Below are positions 29,752-39,596 of a DNA stretch of 64,000 bases, one piece after another. The notes beneath the pieces are model-generated. The model saw only the letters and a program-made list of their open reading frames with translations, was not told where the DNA came from and did no database searches. Position numbers and translations under genes: made by a program. The DNA lies in NCBI RefSeq assembly GCF_030683065.1, contig NZ_JAUXMX010000027.1, positions 1 through 64,000 of the forward strand. Reading direction: 5' to 3'. Within the stretch, counting starts at the first letter, position 1, and each line of letters opens with the position of its first letter. Origin of the DNA: Pseudomonas sp. Its GTDB lineage: Bacteria; Pseudomonadota; Gammaproteobacteria; Pseudomonadales; Pseudomonadaceae.

Positions 29752-31977
29752 TCATTTTTCTCGCCAAAAGCGTGCTCGCTCGCGCAACCCTTTACCTTGG
29801 GCAAAGGCACCCAAGCGAATATGCACGGCGCCATGCTCGACCGTGTCATACAGCCGCGCGGAAAGCGCCTCGTAACGTGCAACCACTGCGGCATCCGGGT
29901 GACCGAATGCGTTGTGCTGACCGCGGGAAATAAGGGCCGCGCGCGGGGCAACGGCATCCAGCAAGGCCTGCGAGGATGAGCTGCGACTGCCATGGTGCGG
30001 CGCAAGCAGCCAGTGCGCGCGAACGTCCAGACCACTGTCGAGCAGTGCGCGCTCAGCGGTGCTGTCAATATCACCCGTCAACAGCAGACGTTCGCCAGCC
30101 GCCTCGACCAGCAGGACACACGAGGCTTGATTGCCATCCGTTGCCCCCGCCCAGCGCCAGGCAGTGAAACGCACGCCGTCCCACTGCCAGCTGCGCCCTG
30201 ACTCACAATCCTCGGCGCGGAGCATCACTGGCAGTTCTGTCGCCTCGCCACTGACCACCTGCTTGACCGGCATGCCGCGCTGGATCGCCAGTGCACCGCC
30301 AGCGTGATCATTATCGGCATGGCTGATCAGCAGCATATCCAGCTGAGCCACCCCCAACCCACGCAGCGACGGCAACACCACACGCTCGCCCATGTCGAAA
30401 TCGCCGAAGCGTGGCCCTGCGTCATACAACAGCGCGTGCTCACGAGTTCGCAGTAAAACCGCCAGACCCTGCCCCACATCCAGCATCCACACCTCAGCCT
30501 GGCCATGGGCCGGTCGCTGCGTCTCGGTGTAAAACAGTGGCAACAGAAAAACCAAACCCAGGCCGCGCAACGGCACACCGGCCGGCAGCAGCAACAGCAA
30601 TGTGCCTAGCGCCACCATCAGCCACGCCCATAACGGTAATGTCTCGGGCAACCAAGCCGGCAGCCAGGTGGCAATCTGCACCAGCAGCAAAAAAAGCAGC
30701 TTGAGCAAACCACCCGCTAGCCATAACAGCGCCTCCCCCAACCATGGCAGAGGCAAGAGCAAGGTGCCCAGTAACGCTAACGGCACCACGGCCAGACCGA
30801 CCCAGGGCACGGCAAACAGATTGGCCAACGGACCGCTGGCACTGACTGGCAACCCCAGGGCCAGCAACAGTGGCAGCAGCCCGACAGCCATCGCCCACTG
30901 CGCCCGCCCCAGCGTCTGCCACCATGGCCAGGCGCCCAGCCGGCCACTGAAAATCAGGATCAGCAACAGCACGGCGCCAAAAGACAGCCAGAAGCCTGGC
31001 TGCAGGCTGGCCAGGGGCTCCAGCAGCAAGACCACCACCAGCGCGATCAACAGCGGCAAGAAAACCCCTAAATGGCGAAAACGCCAACGCCACAACAGCA
31101 CCAGGCCGACCATCACGCAAGCACGCCGCACCGGCACCTCGAAACCTGCCAGCAGGCCGTAGCCGAGCGCTCCGGCAAACGCAAGACCGCAGGCCCAGGG
31201 CAACCACGGCAATTGCCGCGGCCACCAGCCCCAGCGGGCCAGCCCTGCAACCAGGCTGTACAACAAACCTGCCAGCAGCCCGACATGCTGACCGGAAATC
31301 ACCAGCAAGTGAACCGTGCCGGTGTCTTGCAGCACCCGCCAATCAGCCGTCGAAAGACCGGAGCCATCACCCAACACCAGGGCTGCCAATGCGCCCTCGC
31401 GACCATGCGCATCGACGGCGAGCAAGCGCTGGCGCAACACATCGCGCCAACTGCCTGGCCCACTGGCGGGGCTGAGCAACTGGCCACTCTTGACCGTACC
31501 GGTAGCGCCAATGCGCTGCGCCAGCAACCAGGCTTCATAGTCGAATGACTGAGGATTGACCAGGCCATGTGGTCGCTTTAAACGCACGGCCAGACGCCAG
31601 GTTTCCCCAGCCCGCAACTCGGGGCCGCCATACCAGGCCAGGCGTATTAGCTGCGGCAACTCGGCACGCCGCGACCGGGCCTGGTGCACTTGAAACCTGA
31701 CGACGCCATCGCGCACGTCAGGCAGCCCGACCACCTGCCCTTGCAACCATAAGGTACGACCATCGAGCTCCGCTGCCAGCCTGTCGTCCAGGGCAGCCTG
31801 CGCCGAAATGCCTGCCCAGCTGAGGCCAAATAAAAAAAACGCCACGGGATAGCTGCGAAATGGCAGCAACATCACCCCCAAGACGGGCAGTAGCCATAAC
31901 AACCAGGCGGGGGGCAAAACCGGCAAGAACCGCAGCAGGAGCAAGCCCGCCACCAGCGCCAACATCCCTGTGCGCAT
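29752..31977 (-). CDS. comEC: ComEC/Rec2 family DNA internalisation protein
   Basis: ComEC forms the inner-membrane channel that takes up single-stranded DNA in natural transformation. The 741-residue protein has N-terminal helices, an OB-like DUF4131 region (about 60-160), the Competence domain with many helices (about 200-480, VHLLVISGQHVGLLAGL), and a C-terminal metallo-beta-lactamase domain with SHADNDHAGG and APHHGS. The domains are complete and uninterrupted. The ATG at 31977 fits the AAGGAG (nine bases) better than the GTG at 31983. Confidence 0.93.
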   Translation of the reverse strand: MRTGMLALVAGLLLLRFLPVLPPAWLLWLLPVLGVMLLPFRSYPVAFFLFGLSWAGISAQAALDDRLAAELDGRTLWLQGQVVGLPDVRDGVVRFQVHQARSRRAELPQLIRLAWYGGPELRAGETWRLAVRLKRPHGLVNPQSFDYEAWLLAQRIGATGTVKSGQLLSPASGPGSWRDVLRQRLLAVDAHGREGALAALVLGDGSGLSTADWRVLQDTGTVHLLVISGQHVGLLAGLLYSLVAGLARWGWWPRQLPWLPWACGLAFAGALGYGLLAGFEVPVRRACVMVGLVLLWRWRFRHLGVFLPLLIALVVVLLLEPLASLQPGFWLSFGAVLLLILIFSGRLGAWPWWQTLGRAQWAMAVGLLPLLLALGLPVSASGPLANLFAVPWVGLAVVPLALLGTLLLPLPWLGEALLWLAGGLLKLLFLLLVQIATWLPAWLPETLPLWAWLMVALGTLLLLLPAGVPLRGLGLVFLLPLFYTETQRPAHGQAEVWMLDVGQGLAVLLRTREHALLYDAGPRFGDFDMGERVVLPSLRGLGVAQLDMLLISHADNDHAGGALAIQRGMPVKQVVSGEATELPVMLRAEDCESGRSWQWDGVRFTAWRWAGATDGNQASCVLLVEAAGERLLLTGDIDSTAERALLDSGLDVRAHWLLAPHHGSRSSSSQALLDAVAPRAALISRGQHNAFGHPDAAVVARYEALSARLYDTVEHGAVHIRLGAFAQGKGLRERARFWREK

Positions 31978-32116
31978 AACCACTCACTCCTTGAGATCCG
32001 ATTCCATGGACCTGACTCGACCAGCAACCTTCACTTATTTGCTGTGACAAAGTGTGAACGCTGCCCATTCCAAATCCGTGCATAATGTGCGCGTTTAAGT
32101 CTGCCAGAGAGCCACG

Positions 32117-32650
32117 ATGCCGCGTCGTTTATTCAAGCGCTACATGCCTCACCCAGACCGCATCAAGGCCAACAAATCTCTGCGCTTTCTTGGCGCACTG
32201 ATTCATGACCCCAACCTCTGGCACCTCAACCGCCACTCGGTGTCACGTGCAGTAGCCATCGGCCTGTTCTGGGCAATGATCCCCATGCCAATGCAAATGG
32301 TTGCCGCTGCATTGGTCGCCATCCCCGCACGCGCTAACCTGCCGATATCCGTAGGACTAGTCTGGCTAACCAATCCGATCACCATGCCTCCGGTGTTCTA
32401 TTGCAGCTACAAGCTCGGCGCCTGGATGACCGACACACCAGCCATGCGCATGCCCGATGAGATCACCCTGAGCTGGGTCGGCCACATGTTGCAGACCCAC
32501 TGGCAACCCCTGCTGCTTGGCTCCGTGGTTCTCGGCTTACTCTTGGCAGGACTGGGTTATCTGGTTACCAACACCTACTGGCACTGGTGGGTCAGGCGCA
32601 GCTGGCGCAAGCGCCAGGAACAACGCCGCATCAACAAGAGCAATGATTGA
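32117..32650 (+). CDS. DUF2062 family membrane protein
   Basis: A 177-residue protein with two or three predicted membrane helices (about 46-70, 72-98 and 133-152) and a basic C-terminus (WVRRSWRKRQEQRR). SRAVAIGLFWAMIPMPMQM and LTNPITMPPVFY are DUF2062 hallmarks. Function unknown. It is divergent from comEC and ends in a strong terminator facing lolE. Confidence 0.88.
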   Translation: MPRRLFKRYMPHPDRIKANKSLRFLGALIHDPNLWHLNRHSVSRAVAIGLFWAMIPMPMQMVAAALVAIPARANLPISVGLVWLTNPITMPPVFYCSYKLGAWMTDTPAMRMPDEITLSWVGHMLQTHWQPLLLGSVVLGLLLAGLGYLVTNTYWHWWVRRSWRKRQEQRRINKSND

Positions 32651-32690
32651 AAGCAAAAAGCCGTTACTCACGTAACGGCTTTTTGCTTTC
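32649..32690. terminator. Bidirectional terminator between the DUF2062 gene and lolE
   Basis: A perfect 19-base-pair inverted repeat (32649-32667 and 32672-32690) with a four-base loop, containing AAAAAG and CTTTTT, separates the two convergent genes. Confidence 0.93.
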
Positions 32691-32702
32691 AGAGAGACTA
32701 GC

Positions 32703-33947
32703 TCATTCGTAGCGCAACGCTTCTGCTGGCTGAATGCCGGATGCACGCCAGGATGGATAAAGGGTCGCGAGAAAGCTCAGGGTAAAGGCCGCGCCGCAGA
32801 TCAGCAGCACATCGGAGAACAGCAATTCAGACGGTAGATTGCTGATGAAGTAGACATCCGAACTGAGTACCTGCTGGCCGCTAAGGCGCTCGATCCAGCC
32901 AACCAACTGACTGACATTCAACGCCGCTACGATGCCAAGTACAGCTCCAATCAGCGTGCCCACCAGCCCAATCACCGTGCCCTGCACCATGAAGATGCCC
33001 ATGATCTGCCCAGGGGTCGCCCCCAAGGTACGCAAGATGGCGATATCCGCGCTCTTGTCGGCGACGACCATGATCAAGGTGGCAATGATATTGAATGCGG
33101 CGACTGCCACAATCAGCAGCAACAGCAGGCCAATCATGGTCTTTTCCATTTTCATGGCACTGAACAGGCTGCCCTGGGTCAACGTCCAGTCGCTGGCTTG
33201 ATAGCCCTCGCCCAACTCGCTGACGATGGCAGCAGACACCTGCGGCGCCTGATACAAATCTTGCAACTTCAAGCGAACACCCGGCACTTGGCCCGGCTGC
33301 AAGCGCTGGATATGGGCCGCATCGGCGACATGCAACAAGGCCAGCGAGCCATCCAGCTCGGCGCCAACCTTGAATACTCCGACTACATTCACCGCCTGCA
33401 TACGCGGCGTAATACCACCGGGGACCGAACTGGCCTCGGGCACGATCAACGCCAAACGGTCACCGATCTGTAGCTGAAAGCGCCGGGCAGTAATTTCGCC
33501 GATTACCACACCGAACTCACCCGCCTGCAGATCATTCAAACGACCCTGGGTCATGTTATCGGCGATGATCGACACCTGCGCTTCCAGCGCGGGGTCGACG
33601 CCCTGTAACTGAATAGGCTGCATCGCTCCGCGATAGGACAACATGCCCTCCAGCTCGGCAAAGGGTACCGCGGCCAACACCTGCGGATTGCGCTTGGCAG
33701 CGGCAGCCACCGCACGCCAGTCATCCAGCGGCTGAACCCCGGAGATTGCTGCATGCGGCACCATCCCAAGGATCCGCGAGCTCATCTCCTTTTGAAAACC
33801 ATTCATCACCGACAACACCACGATCATCGCCAGCACACCCAGGGCGAGACCAATCATCGAGGTCAGGGAAATAAAGGAAATGAAATGGTTGCGCCGTTTG
33901 GCCCGGGTATAACGCAGGCCTATGTACACACTCAAGGGGCGAAACAT
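32703..33947 (-). CDS. lolE: Lipoprotein-releasing ABC transporter permease, LolE position
   Basis: A 414-residue permease of the LolCDE machine that extracts outer-membrane lipoproteins from the inner membrane and hands them to LolA. The N-terminal helix follows [20 protein letters not shown]; a large periplasmic MacB-like domain spans about 45-270; three C-terminal helices include [19 protein letters not shown], the coupling region to LolD. It closely resembles LolC upstream, so the E/C naming rests on gene order. Its ATG overlaps the lolD stop by one base. Confidence 0.92.
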   Translation of the reverse strand: MFRPLSVYIGLRYTRAKRRNHFISFISLTSMIGLALGVLAMIVVLSVMNGFQKEMSSRILGMVPHAAISGVQPLDDWRAVAAAAKRNPQVLAAVPFAELEGMLSYRGAMQPIQLQGVDPALEAQVSIIADNMTQGRLNDLQAGEFGVVIGEITARRFQLQIGDRLALIVPEASSVPGGITPRMQAVNVVGVFKVGAELDGSLALLHVADAAHIQRLQPGQVPGVRLKLQDLYQAPQVSAAIVSELGEGYQASDWTLTQGSLFSAMKMEKTMIGLLLLLIVAVAAFNIIATLIMVVADKSADIAILRTLGATPGQIMGIFMVQGTVIGLVGTLIGAVLGIVAALNVSQLVGWIERLSGQQVLSSDVYFISNLPSELLFSDVLLICGAAFTLSFLATLYPSWRASGIQPAEALRYE

Positions 33948-34645
33948 CAGACGGCCACCAACTTGCCGTTTTCCAGACGCAGGATACGATCCATCTGCTG
34001 CGCCAGCTCCATGTCGTGGGTCACTACCAGGAAAGCGGTGCGCGATGCACTGCTCAACTCGCGCATCAAATCCTCAATGCCCTGGGCTGTGTGATTATCG
34101 AGGTTACCCGTAGGCTCATCGAGCAACACCAGCCCGGGCCGATTGACCAAAGCACGGGCAATGGCTACGCGCTGGCGCTCACCACCGGACAACTCCGACG
34201 GCTTGTGCGCCAGTCGATGGCCAAGACCGACCCGACCGAGCAACTCGGTAGCCCGCTGACGCGCCTCGGCAATCGGCGTACGCCCGATCAGCAGCGGCAT
34301 GCAGACGTTCTCCAGCGCAGTGAACTCAGGTAGCAAGTGATGGAACTGATAGACGAAGCCAAGCGAGCGATTACGCAGCAAGCCACGCTCCTTTTCACTT
34401 AACGCCGAGAGCTCCTCGCCGGCCAGCCAGACACTGCCGGTGCTTGGCGTATCAAGGCCACCGAGCATATTCAACAAGGTGCTCTTGCCCGAGCCCGAGC
34501 TGCCGACAATCGCCACCCGCTCACCAGGGTGCAACTCCAGCTGCAAGCCCTCAAGCACCACCACCGACTGCGGGCCTTCCTCATAACTTTTGCCCAGGTT
34601 GCGACAACTCAACACAGCACTTTCTTGCATAACCTGATTACTCAT
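33947..34645 (-). CDS. lolD: Lipoprotein-releasing ABC transporter ATPase
   Basis: LolD is the ATPase of the lipoprotein sorting complex. At 232 residues it has Walker [10 protein letters not shown], the Q-loop in [16 protein letters not shown], signature LSGGERQR, Walker [13 protein letters not shown] and the switch His in VVTHDMEL. Its start overlaps the lolC end by eight bases, so subunits are made in a coupled C-D-E order. Confidence 0.97.
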   Translation of the reverse strand: MSNQVMQESAVLSCRNLGKSYEEGPQSVVVLEGLQLELHPGERVAIVGSSGSGKSTLLNMLGGLDTPSTGSVWLAGEELSALSEKERGLLRNRSLGFVYQFHHLLPEFTALENVCMPLLIGRTPIAEARQRATELLGRVGLGHRLAHKPSELSGGERQRVAIARALVNRPGLVLLDEPTGNLDNHTAQGIEDLMRELSSASRTAFLVVTHDMELAQQMDRILRLENGKLVAV

Positions 34646-35888
34646 AACGCAGAGCCTCCGCAGGCTGGGTACGCGCCGCGCGCCAGGCCGGATAAAGGGT
34701 GGCGAAAAAACTTAAAACCAGCGCAGCGGCGCAGACCAGCAGCACATCCGCGAGCAGCAGTTGCGATGGTAGATAATCGATGAAATAAACGTCTGCATTG
34801 AGAAAGCGCATACCCAGTGCACGCTCCAGCACAGCGATACCGGCACTGATATTGAGTGCCGCGAAGACACCCAACAACGCCCCGATAAGAGTGCCAACCA
34901 CCCCGATCACCGTGCCCTGGACCATGAAGATGGCCATGATTTGCCCGGGCGTCGCGCCGAGGGTGCGCAGGATGGCGATGTCGCCTTTCTTGTCCGTCAC
35001 CACCATGACCAGCGTCGAAATGATATTGAACGCGGCGACCGCGACTATCAGCAACAGCAGCAGGCCGATCATGGCTTTTTCCATACGGATCGCCTGGTAC
35101 AGATTGCCGTGGGTGCGGGTCCAGTCACGGGCGTAATATTCATGCTCACCCAGGGTCTGCGCCAATTCCCAGGCTGTGCGCGGGGCCTGAAACAGATCGG
35201 CGAACTTCAAGCGAATGCCCTGTACCTGGTCTGCCTGGCGACGTTGTAGGCGCGCCAGATCCTGGACGTGGGTCATCGCCACGAACCCGTCGATCTCCCC
35301 GGCACCCACATGGAAAATCCCCACCACGGTAAAGCGCTTGAGGCGCGGGAACATGCCCGCAGGCGTTACGGTGACCTCAGGCGCGACGAAGGTAATCTTG
35401 TCGCCCAGGGTTACACCCAGCTTGGCGGCAGCCTTGTCACCAATAACGATACCAAAGGCCCCGGGCTGCAGATCTTGCAAACTGCCTTGCTGAAAGAAAT
35501 CGCCAATGATCGAGACCTTGACTTCCTCGAACGGATCGACGGCATTGATCAACACCTTCTGCACCTTGCCCTCGTGGGTAAGCAAGCCCTGCATCTGGCT
35601 GAACGGCGCAACGGCCAACACCTGCGGGTTCTCCAGCGCCTTGTCGGCGAGGCTGCGCCAATCATCGATAGGGCTGGCGGACTCGACAGTGGCATGGGGA
35701 ACCATGCCCAACACGCGCGTACGCATCTCATGGTCGAAGCCATTCATCACCGACAACACCACGATCATCACGAGCACACCAAGTGCCAGCCCGATCATCG
35801 ACGTCAGGGAAATAAAAGACACGAAGTGATTACGACGTTTGGCGCGCGTGTAACGCGTACCTATAAATACGAACAGAGGTCTGAACAT
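34638..35888 (-). CDS. lolC: Lipoprotein-releasing ABC transporter permease, LolC position
   Basis: A 416-residue permease paralogous to LolE along its entire length (shared [50 protein letters not shown]). LolC is expected to bind LolA through a periplasmic hook, LolE the lipoprotein. The start is the ATG at 35888 (MFRPLFVF), matching the lolE N-terminus; the frame is open 52 codons further but that stretch is the spacer to the divergent PilZ gene. It is the first gene of lolCDE. Confidence 0.93.
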   Translation of the reverse strand: MFRPLFVFIGTRYTRAKRRNHFVSFISLTSMIGLALGVLVMIVVLSVMNGFDHEMRTRVLGMVPHATVESASPIDDWRSLADKALENPQVLAVAPFSQMQGLLTHEGKVQKVLINAVDPFEEVKVSIIGDFFQQGSLQDLQPGAFGIVIGDKAAAKLGVTLGDKITFVAPEVTVTPAGMFPRLKRFTVVGIFHVGAGEIDGFVAMTHVQDLARLQRRQADQVQGIRLKFADLFQAPRTAWELAQTLGEHEYYARDWTRTHGNLYQAIRMEKAMIGLLLLLIVAVAAFNIISTLVMVVTDKKGDIAILRTLGATPGQIMAIFMVQGTVIGVVGTLIGALLGVFAALNISAGIAVLERALGMRFLNADVYFIDYLPSQLLLADVLLVCAAALVLSFFATLYPAWRAARTQPAEALRYE

Positions 35889-35983
35889 GTCGGGAGCTGA
35901 TTCGAGGGAAAGAGGAACGTCCTTGTGGCGGGGCTTGGCAAGCGGCCTTACACTCTGACCACTACTGCTGCCATGGGTTCGCC

Positions 35984-36562
35984 ATGTCGATTCAAGATGA
36001 AGATGACCGCCGGGAATACTATCGTATCGACGATACGATCGCACTGGAATTCACCCCACTGTCAGGCACTGAGGCGCTGGCCAGTGACGAGCTGCGTGAC
36101 AGCTCGCCGCTGTTTAATCTGCTCAGTGAGTTGCACCTGCTGGACTTCGAGTCGCAGCACCTGTTGCGCCATATAAGCGAGCGTGACCGCTCCCTGGCCA
36201 ACTACCTCAAGGTGATCAACAAGCGCATCGACCTGCTTGGGCAGGCTGTCGCCCAGAGCCTGTTGCGCGACATCGGCACACCACGGCGCGTCTGCTTGTC
36301 GGAGGGCGGCGTGAGTTTTAGTAGTAGCCAAAACCTCGCCATCGATACCCATCTGGCGATCAAGATAGTGCTGATGCCGCAGGCTCTTGGCTTACTGTTG
36401 CGAGCCAAGGTAATTCACTGCCAGGCACTCGCCGACCAACAGTTCGAGATCGGCACCGAGTTCGAGGCCTTGACCGACGCACAGCGCCAGTTACTGGCCC
36501 GGCATATCCTCCAGCGGCAAGCCCTGGAGCGCCGCCAGGCTCGCGAACAGCCCCAGCATTAG
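35984..36562 (+). CDS. PilZ domain protein with a central helical insertion
   Basis: A 192-residue cytoplasmic protein. The c-di-GMP motif RxxxR is present (Arg10 to Arg14, DRREYYRID). The second motif appears as CLSEGG at 104-109, where Cys104 replaces the usual Asp or Asn. Between the halves lies an insertion of about 70-80 residues (about 35-95) that looks alpha-helical and may be a coiled coil; this resembles the insertion of tetrameric PilZ proteins in Xanthomonas. Binding to c-di-GMP is likely but not certain. It is divergent from lolC and begins a plus-strand group with the next two genes. Confidence 0.82.
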   Translation: MSIQDEDDRREYYRIDDTIALEFTPLSGTEALASDELRDSSPLFNLLSELHLLDFESQHLLRHISERDRSLANYLKVINKRIDLLGQAVAQSLLRDIGTPRRVCLSEGGVSFSSSQNLAIDTHLAIKIVLMPQALGLLLRAKVIHCQALADQQFEIGTEFEALTDAQRQLLARHILQRQALERRQAREQPQH

Positions 36563-36575
36563 TCACGAGAGCCCT

Positions 36576-36872
36576 ATGCCATACATATTTCTAGCATTGA
36601 TCTTATGCCTACCGTTCGGTGCTGGCGCCGAAACCCTGCAGATACCCCTCGGCCAGCAAGGTGCAGCGGCCACTCAACTGCCCCAGCGTGGTGAATCGCA
36701 GCGCTCGGTGCTGGAGCGCTTTGGCTTGGCAGATGAAGAACATCGTGCAGTAGGTAACCCACCGATTAGCCGCTGGGATTACCGCGAGTTCAGCGTGTAC
36801 TTTGAATACGACCACGTAATCAACAGCGTGCGCCATCATCATCCCCGCACCAGCGCCCCTGCGCAGGAGTAA
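36576..36872 (+). CDS. Small secreted hypothetical protein
   Basis: A 98-residue protein with a signal peptide (MPYIFLALILCLPFGAGA, cleavage after GAGA or so) and a mature part of about 80 residues. The end of the mature domain, ISRWDYREFSVYFEYDHVINSV, reads like a short beta-structured repeat seen in small periplasmic proteins. I do not recognise a named family. It lies 13 bases after the PilZ gene and two bases before the phosphodiesterase gene, so it is clearly within that transcript. Confidence 0.75.
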   Translation: MPYIFLALILCLPFGAGAETLQIPLGQQGAAATQLPQRGESQRSVLERFGLADEEHRAVGNPPISRWDYREFSVYFEYDHVINSVRHHHPRTSAPAQE

Positions 36873-36874
36873 CT

Positions 36875-37594
36875 GTGACCCATATCTACGGCCACCGCGG
36901 CGCCAAAGGCGAAGCTCCGGAAAACACCCTTATCAGCTTCCAGCAATGCCTTAAGCATGGCGTACGCCGCTGCGAGCTGGACCTGCACCAGTCTCGCGAT
37001 GGTGAACTGATGGTGATTCATGACCCAACCCTGAAGCGCACCACCGGCCATCGCGGCAAAGTGATCGAGCACGACGCTGCGGCACTGACCCGCTATGACG
37101 CTCGCGAAGGTGGCCCAGGCTGGATCAGCCCTTGCCCGATCCCGCGGCTGGCCGAACTGTTTGAAGAGTGCGACTTCGAGCATTGGCAACTGGAAGTCAA
37201 AAGCGCCTCCAAAGTCCGCGCCGCACAGATGGTCGAGGCAATTGCCGCGCTGACCGCACGTTATGACCTGACCGACAAAGTCACCGTCACCTCAAGCTCG
37301 CGCGAGGTGCTCGGCGCCTTAAAGCGTCTGACACCGCAGCTTGCCCGCGGCCTGGTGGCAGAATACGCCTGGCTCGACCCGCTTAAAGTAGCCCAGCGCT
37401 ATGACTGCAGCCTGCTGGCGTTGAACTGGACCCTGTGTACCCCGGAACGCCTGCTGAAAGCGCAGAAAGCCGGCCTGCATGTCTCGGTCTGGACAGTCAA
37501 CGACCCGGCACTGATGCGCCGACTCGCCGATTTCGGCGTGGACAGCCTGATTACCGACTTCCCTGGCCTGGCCGTCTCCACGTTGCAGCAATAA
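36875..37594 (+). CDS. Glycerophosphodiester phosphodiesterase (UgpQ-type)
   Basis: A 239-residue cytoplasmic GDPD enzyme that splits deacylated phospholipids into glycerol 3-phosphate and an alcohol. HRGAKGEAPENT, the metal-binding ELDLHQSRDGELMVIHDP and WTVNDP are the family motifs. There is no signal peptide, so it is the UgpQ rather than the periplasmic GlpQ type. The start is GTG at 36875 preceded by CAGGAG, which lies across the end of the upstream gene. Confidence 0.93.
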   Translation: MTHIYGHRGAKGEAPENTLISFQQCLKHGVRRCELDLHQSRDGELMVIHDPTLKRTTGHRGKVIEHDAAALTRYDAREGGPGWISPCPIPRLAELFEECDFEHWQLEVKSASKVRAAQMVEAIAALTARYDLTDKVTVTSSSREVLGALKRLTPQLARGLVAEYAWLDPLKVAQRYDCSLLALNWTLCTPERLLKAQKAGLHVSVWTVNDPALMRRLADFGVDSLITDFPGLAVSTLQQ

Positions 37595-37712
37595 GTTGGG
37601 GCCGAGCAGCGCCTAACAGGCAAAAACCGCCGAAGGTTGCACGTGCATTTTTCAGCGCAGGGCTTTGGCGCGAAATCCAACCTCTCAGAACCCACAGCAA
37701 AAGCCCAGACAA

Positions 37713-37744
37713 AAGAAAACCGGCCACCCTGCGCCGGTTTTCTT
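37713..37744. terminator. Bidirectional terminator between the phosphodiesterase gene and sthA
   Basis: AAGAAAACCGGC (37713-37724) pairs with GCCGGTTTTCTT (37733-37744) around an eight-base loop. It serves both convergent units. The rest of the 250-base interval shows nothing else I can name. Confidence 0.88.
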
Positions 37745-37845
37745 ATTGCTACCTGGTCAAAAACTCTCCCGGTTAGGCCAGCGCCACGCCAGAGAGTCGC
37801 TGAACGGATCTTCCCCGACCGGCTCAGGCCACCGATCGGAGCCGG

Positions 37846-39240
37846 TCAAAAAAGCCGGTTGAGACCATCGAACGCCGCCACCCGATAGGCTTCGGCCATG
37901 GTCGGGTAGTTGAAGGTGGTGTTGACGAAGTACTTGATGCTGTTGGCTTCGCCCTTCTGGTTCATGATCGCCTGGCCGATATGCACAATCTCCGAAGCCT
38001 GATAGCCGAAGCAGTGCACACCCAGCACTTCGAGCGTTTCACGATGGAACAGAATTTTCAACATGCCCACCGGCTCATTGGAAATCTGCGCCCGCGCCAT
38101 GCTCTTGAAGAATGCCTTACCCACTTCATAAGGGATCTTGGCCTGAGTCAGCTCGCGCTCGTTCTTGCCGATCGAGCTGATCTCCGGAATGGTGTAAATA
38201 CCGGTCGGAACATCATCGACAAAACGCCAACTGCCATTCTCGATGATATTACCAGCCGCCGAACGACCCTGGTCATAGGCGGCACTGGCCAGGCTCGGCC
38301 AACCAATCACGTCGCCTGCAGCGAAGATATTCGACACTTCGGTACGGTAGCTGTGGTCGACCTCGATCTGCCCGCGGCTGTTCACCTTGATGCCGATATT
38401 TTCCAGGCCCAACATATCGGTGTTACCGGTACGACCATTGCACCAGAGCAAGGCATCTGCCTTGATCTTCTTGCCCGACTTGAGATGCAAAATCACCCCA
38501 TTGTCGATGCCTTCAATGCTTTCGTACTCTTCGTTATGGCGAATCAGCACGTTGGTATTACGCAGGTGGTAACTGAGCGCATCGGAAATCTCGGCATCGA
38601 GAAAACTCAGCAATTGATCCCGGTTGTCGATCAGGTCGACCAGCACGCCAAGGCCGCTGAAGATCGACGCATACTCGCAACCGATGACCCCTGCGCCGTA
38701 GATGATCAACCGTCGCGGTGTATGGCTGAGGGTCAGAATGGTATCGCTGTCATATACCCGCGGATGATGAAAATCGACATCGATCGGGCGATAAGGGCGC
38801 GAGCCAGTCGCGATAACGATCTGCTTGGCCACCAGTGTTTCCACAACGCCATTGGCGCAGACCACTTCAATGGTTTGCTCATCGGCAAAGCTGCCCGTAC
38901 CGAAGAACAAATCGATGCGATTGCGCGCGTAATAACCGGTGCGTGAAGTCACCTGCTTGGTGATTACCCGCTCGGCGCTTTTCAACACATCGGGAAAGGA
39001 GAACCAGCGCGGCTCACCAATCTGACGAAACATCGGATTGGTATTGAACTGCATGATCTGGCGCACCGAATGGCGCAAGGCCTTGGACGGAATGGTGCCC
39101 AGGTGCGTGCAGTTGCCGCCGACTTCGCGACGGCTGTCGACCACCGCCACTTTACGCCCGGCCTTGGCCGCGTTCATTGCCGCGCCTTCACCAGCAGGGC
39201 CTGAACCAAGCACCACTACATCGTAGTTGTAGACCGCCAT
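37846..39240 (-). CDS. sthA: Soluble pyridine nucleotide transhydrogenase
   Basis: SthA moves hydride between NADPH and NAD+ and helps balance reducing power. The 464-residue flavoprotein has the FAD motif [14 protein letters not shown], the NAD(P) motif [15 protein letters not shown] and the dimer domain. The redox disulfide of related reductases is absent: the site reads [13 protein letters not shown] with a single Cys, as expected for a true transhydrogenase. It lies downstream of the nqr operon on the same strand. Confidence 0.96.
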   Translation of the reverse strand: MAVYNYDVVVLGSGPAGEGAAMNAAKAGRKVAVVDSRREVGGNCTHLGTIPSKALRHSVRQIMQFNTNPMFRQIGEPRWFSFPDVLKSAERVITKQVTSRTGYYARNRIDLFFGTGSFADEQTIEVVCANGVVETLVAKQIVIATGSRPYRPIDVDFHHPRVYDSDTILTLSHTPRRLIIYGAGVIGCEYASIFSGLGVLVDLIDNRDQLLSFLDAEISDALSYHLRNTNVLIRHNEEYESIEGIDNGVILHLKSGKKIKADALLWCNGRTGNTDMLGLENIGIKVNSRGQIEVDHSYRTEVSNIFAAGDVIGWPSLASAAYDQGRSAAGNIIENGSWRFVDDVPTGIYTIPEISSIGKNERELTQAKIPYEVGKAFFKSMARAQISNEPVGMLKILFHRETLEVLGVHCFGYQASEIVHIGQAIMNQKGEANSIKYFVNTTFNYPTMAEAYRVAAFDGLNRLF

Positions 39241-39263
39241 GTTTACTCCTTCAGATCATACCG

Positions 39264-39282
39264 GAGCACTTATACCGTGCTC
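39264..39282. promoter_or_regulatory. Palindrome in the sthA upstream region
   Basis: GAGCAC-TTATACC-GTGCTC lies about 25 bases before the sthA ATG. On the minus strand it contains GGTATAAG, which could be a -10, so the palindrome may be an operator over the sthA promoter. Equally it may form a hairpin in a transcript running on from nqrM. Confidence 0.4.
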
Positions 39283-39365
39283 TCGGCAGGGCCAGAACTG
39301 CATCGAGGCAGCCTGGCAATCGATACGTGATTCGCTAGCCTGACATGCAGGCCTGCGAATGGCGA

Positions 39366-39596
39366 TTAGCGCTTGGTCGCGTCGTAGGCCAGTGCCTTGA
39401 AGCCAGACTCTGCCGGCGCACTGTTGACCTCTTCGCACTTCTCACGGCTACCGCCGCAAATAGAGCACTCTTTCTCGATGCCCAGATTGGCAATGCCACC
39501 ACAGGAACCGGCAATCGGTTTACGCCCCATGATCACGCCAACAGCCATCAATGACACCACCAACAGCATGGTAAAAAATACGATTAACCAAATCAT
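39366..39596 (-). CDS. nqrM: NqrM, (Na+)-NQR maturation protein
   Basis: A 76-residue membrane protein with one N-terminal helix (about 3-22) followed by four Cys: Cys32 in GSCGG, Cys44 and Cys47 in CSICGG, and Cys54. This is the NqrM (DUF539) pattern; NqrM is needed to deliver iron to the NqrD/NqrE centre of Na+-NQR. It overlaps apbE by four bases and ends the nqr transcript. Confidence 0.94.
   Translation of the reverse strand: MIWLIVFFTMLLVVSLMAVGVIMGRKPIAGSCGGIANLGIEKECSICGGSREKCEEVNSAPAESGFKALAYDATKR

Noticed and set aside
34638..35888. lolC and lolE as a recent tandem duplication
   Set aside because: They are similar along their length, but this is the ancient paralogy normal for lolCDE in gammaproteobacteria.
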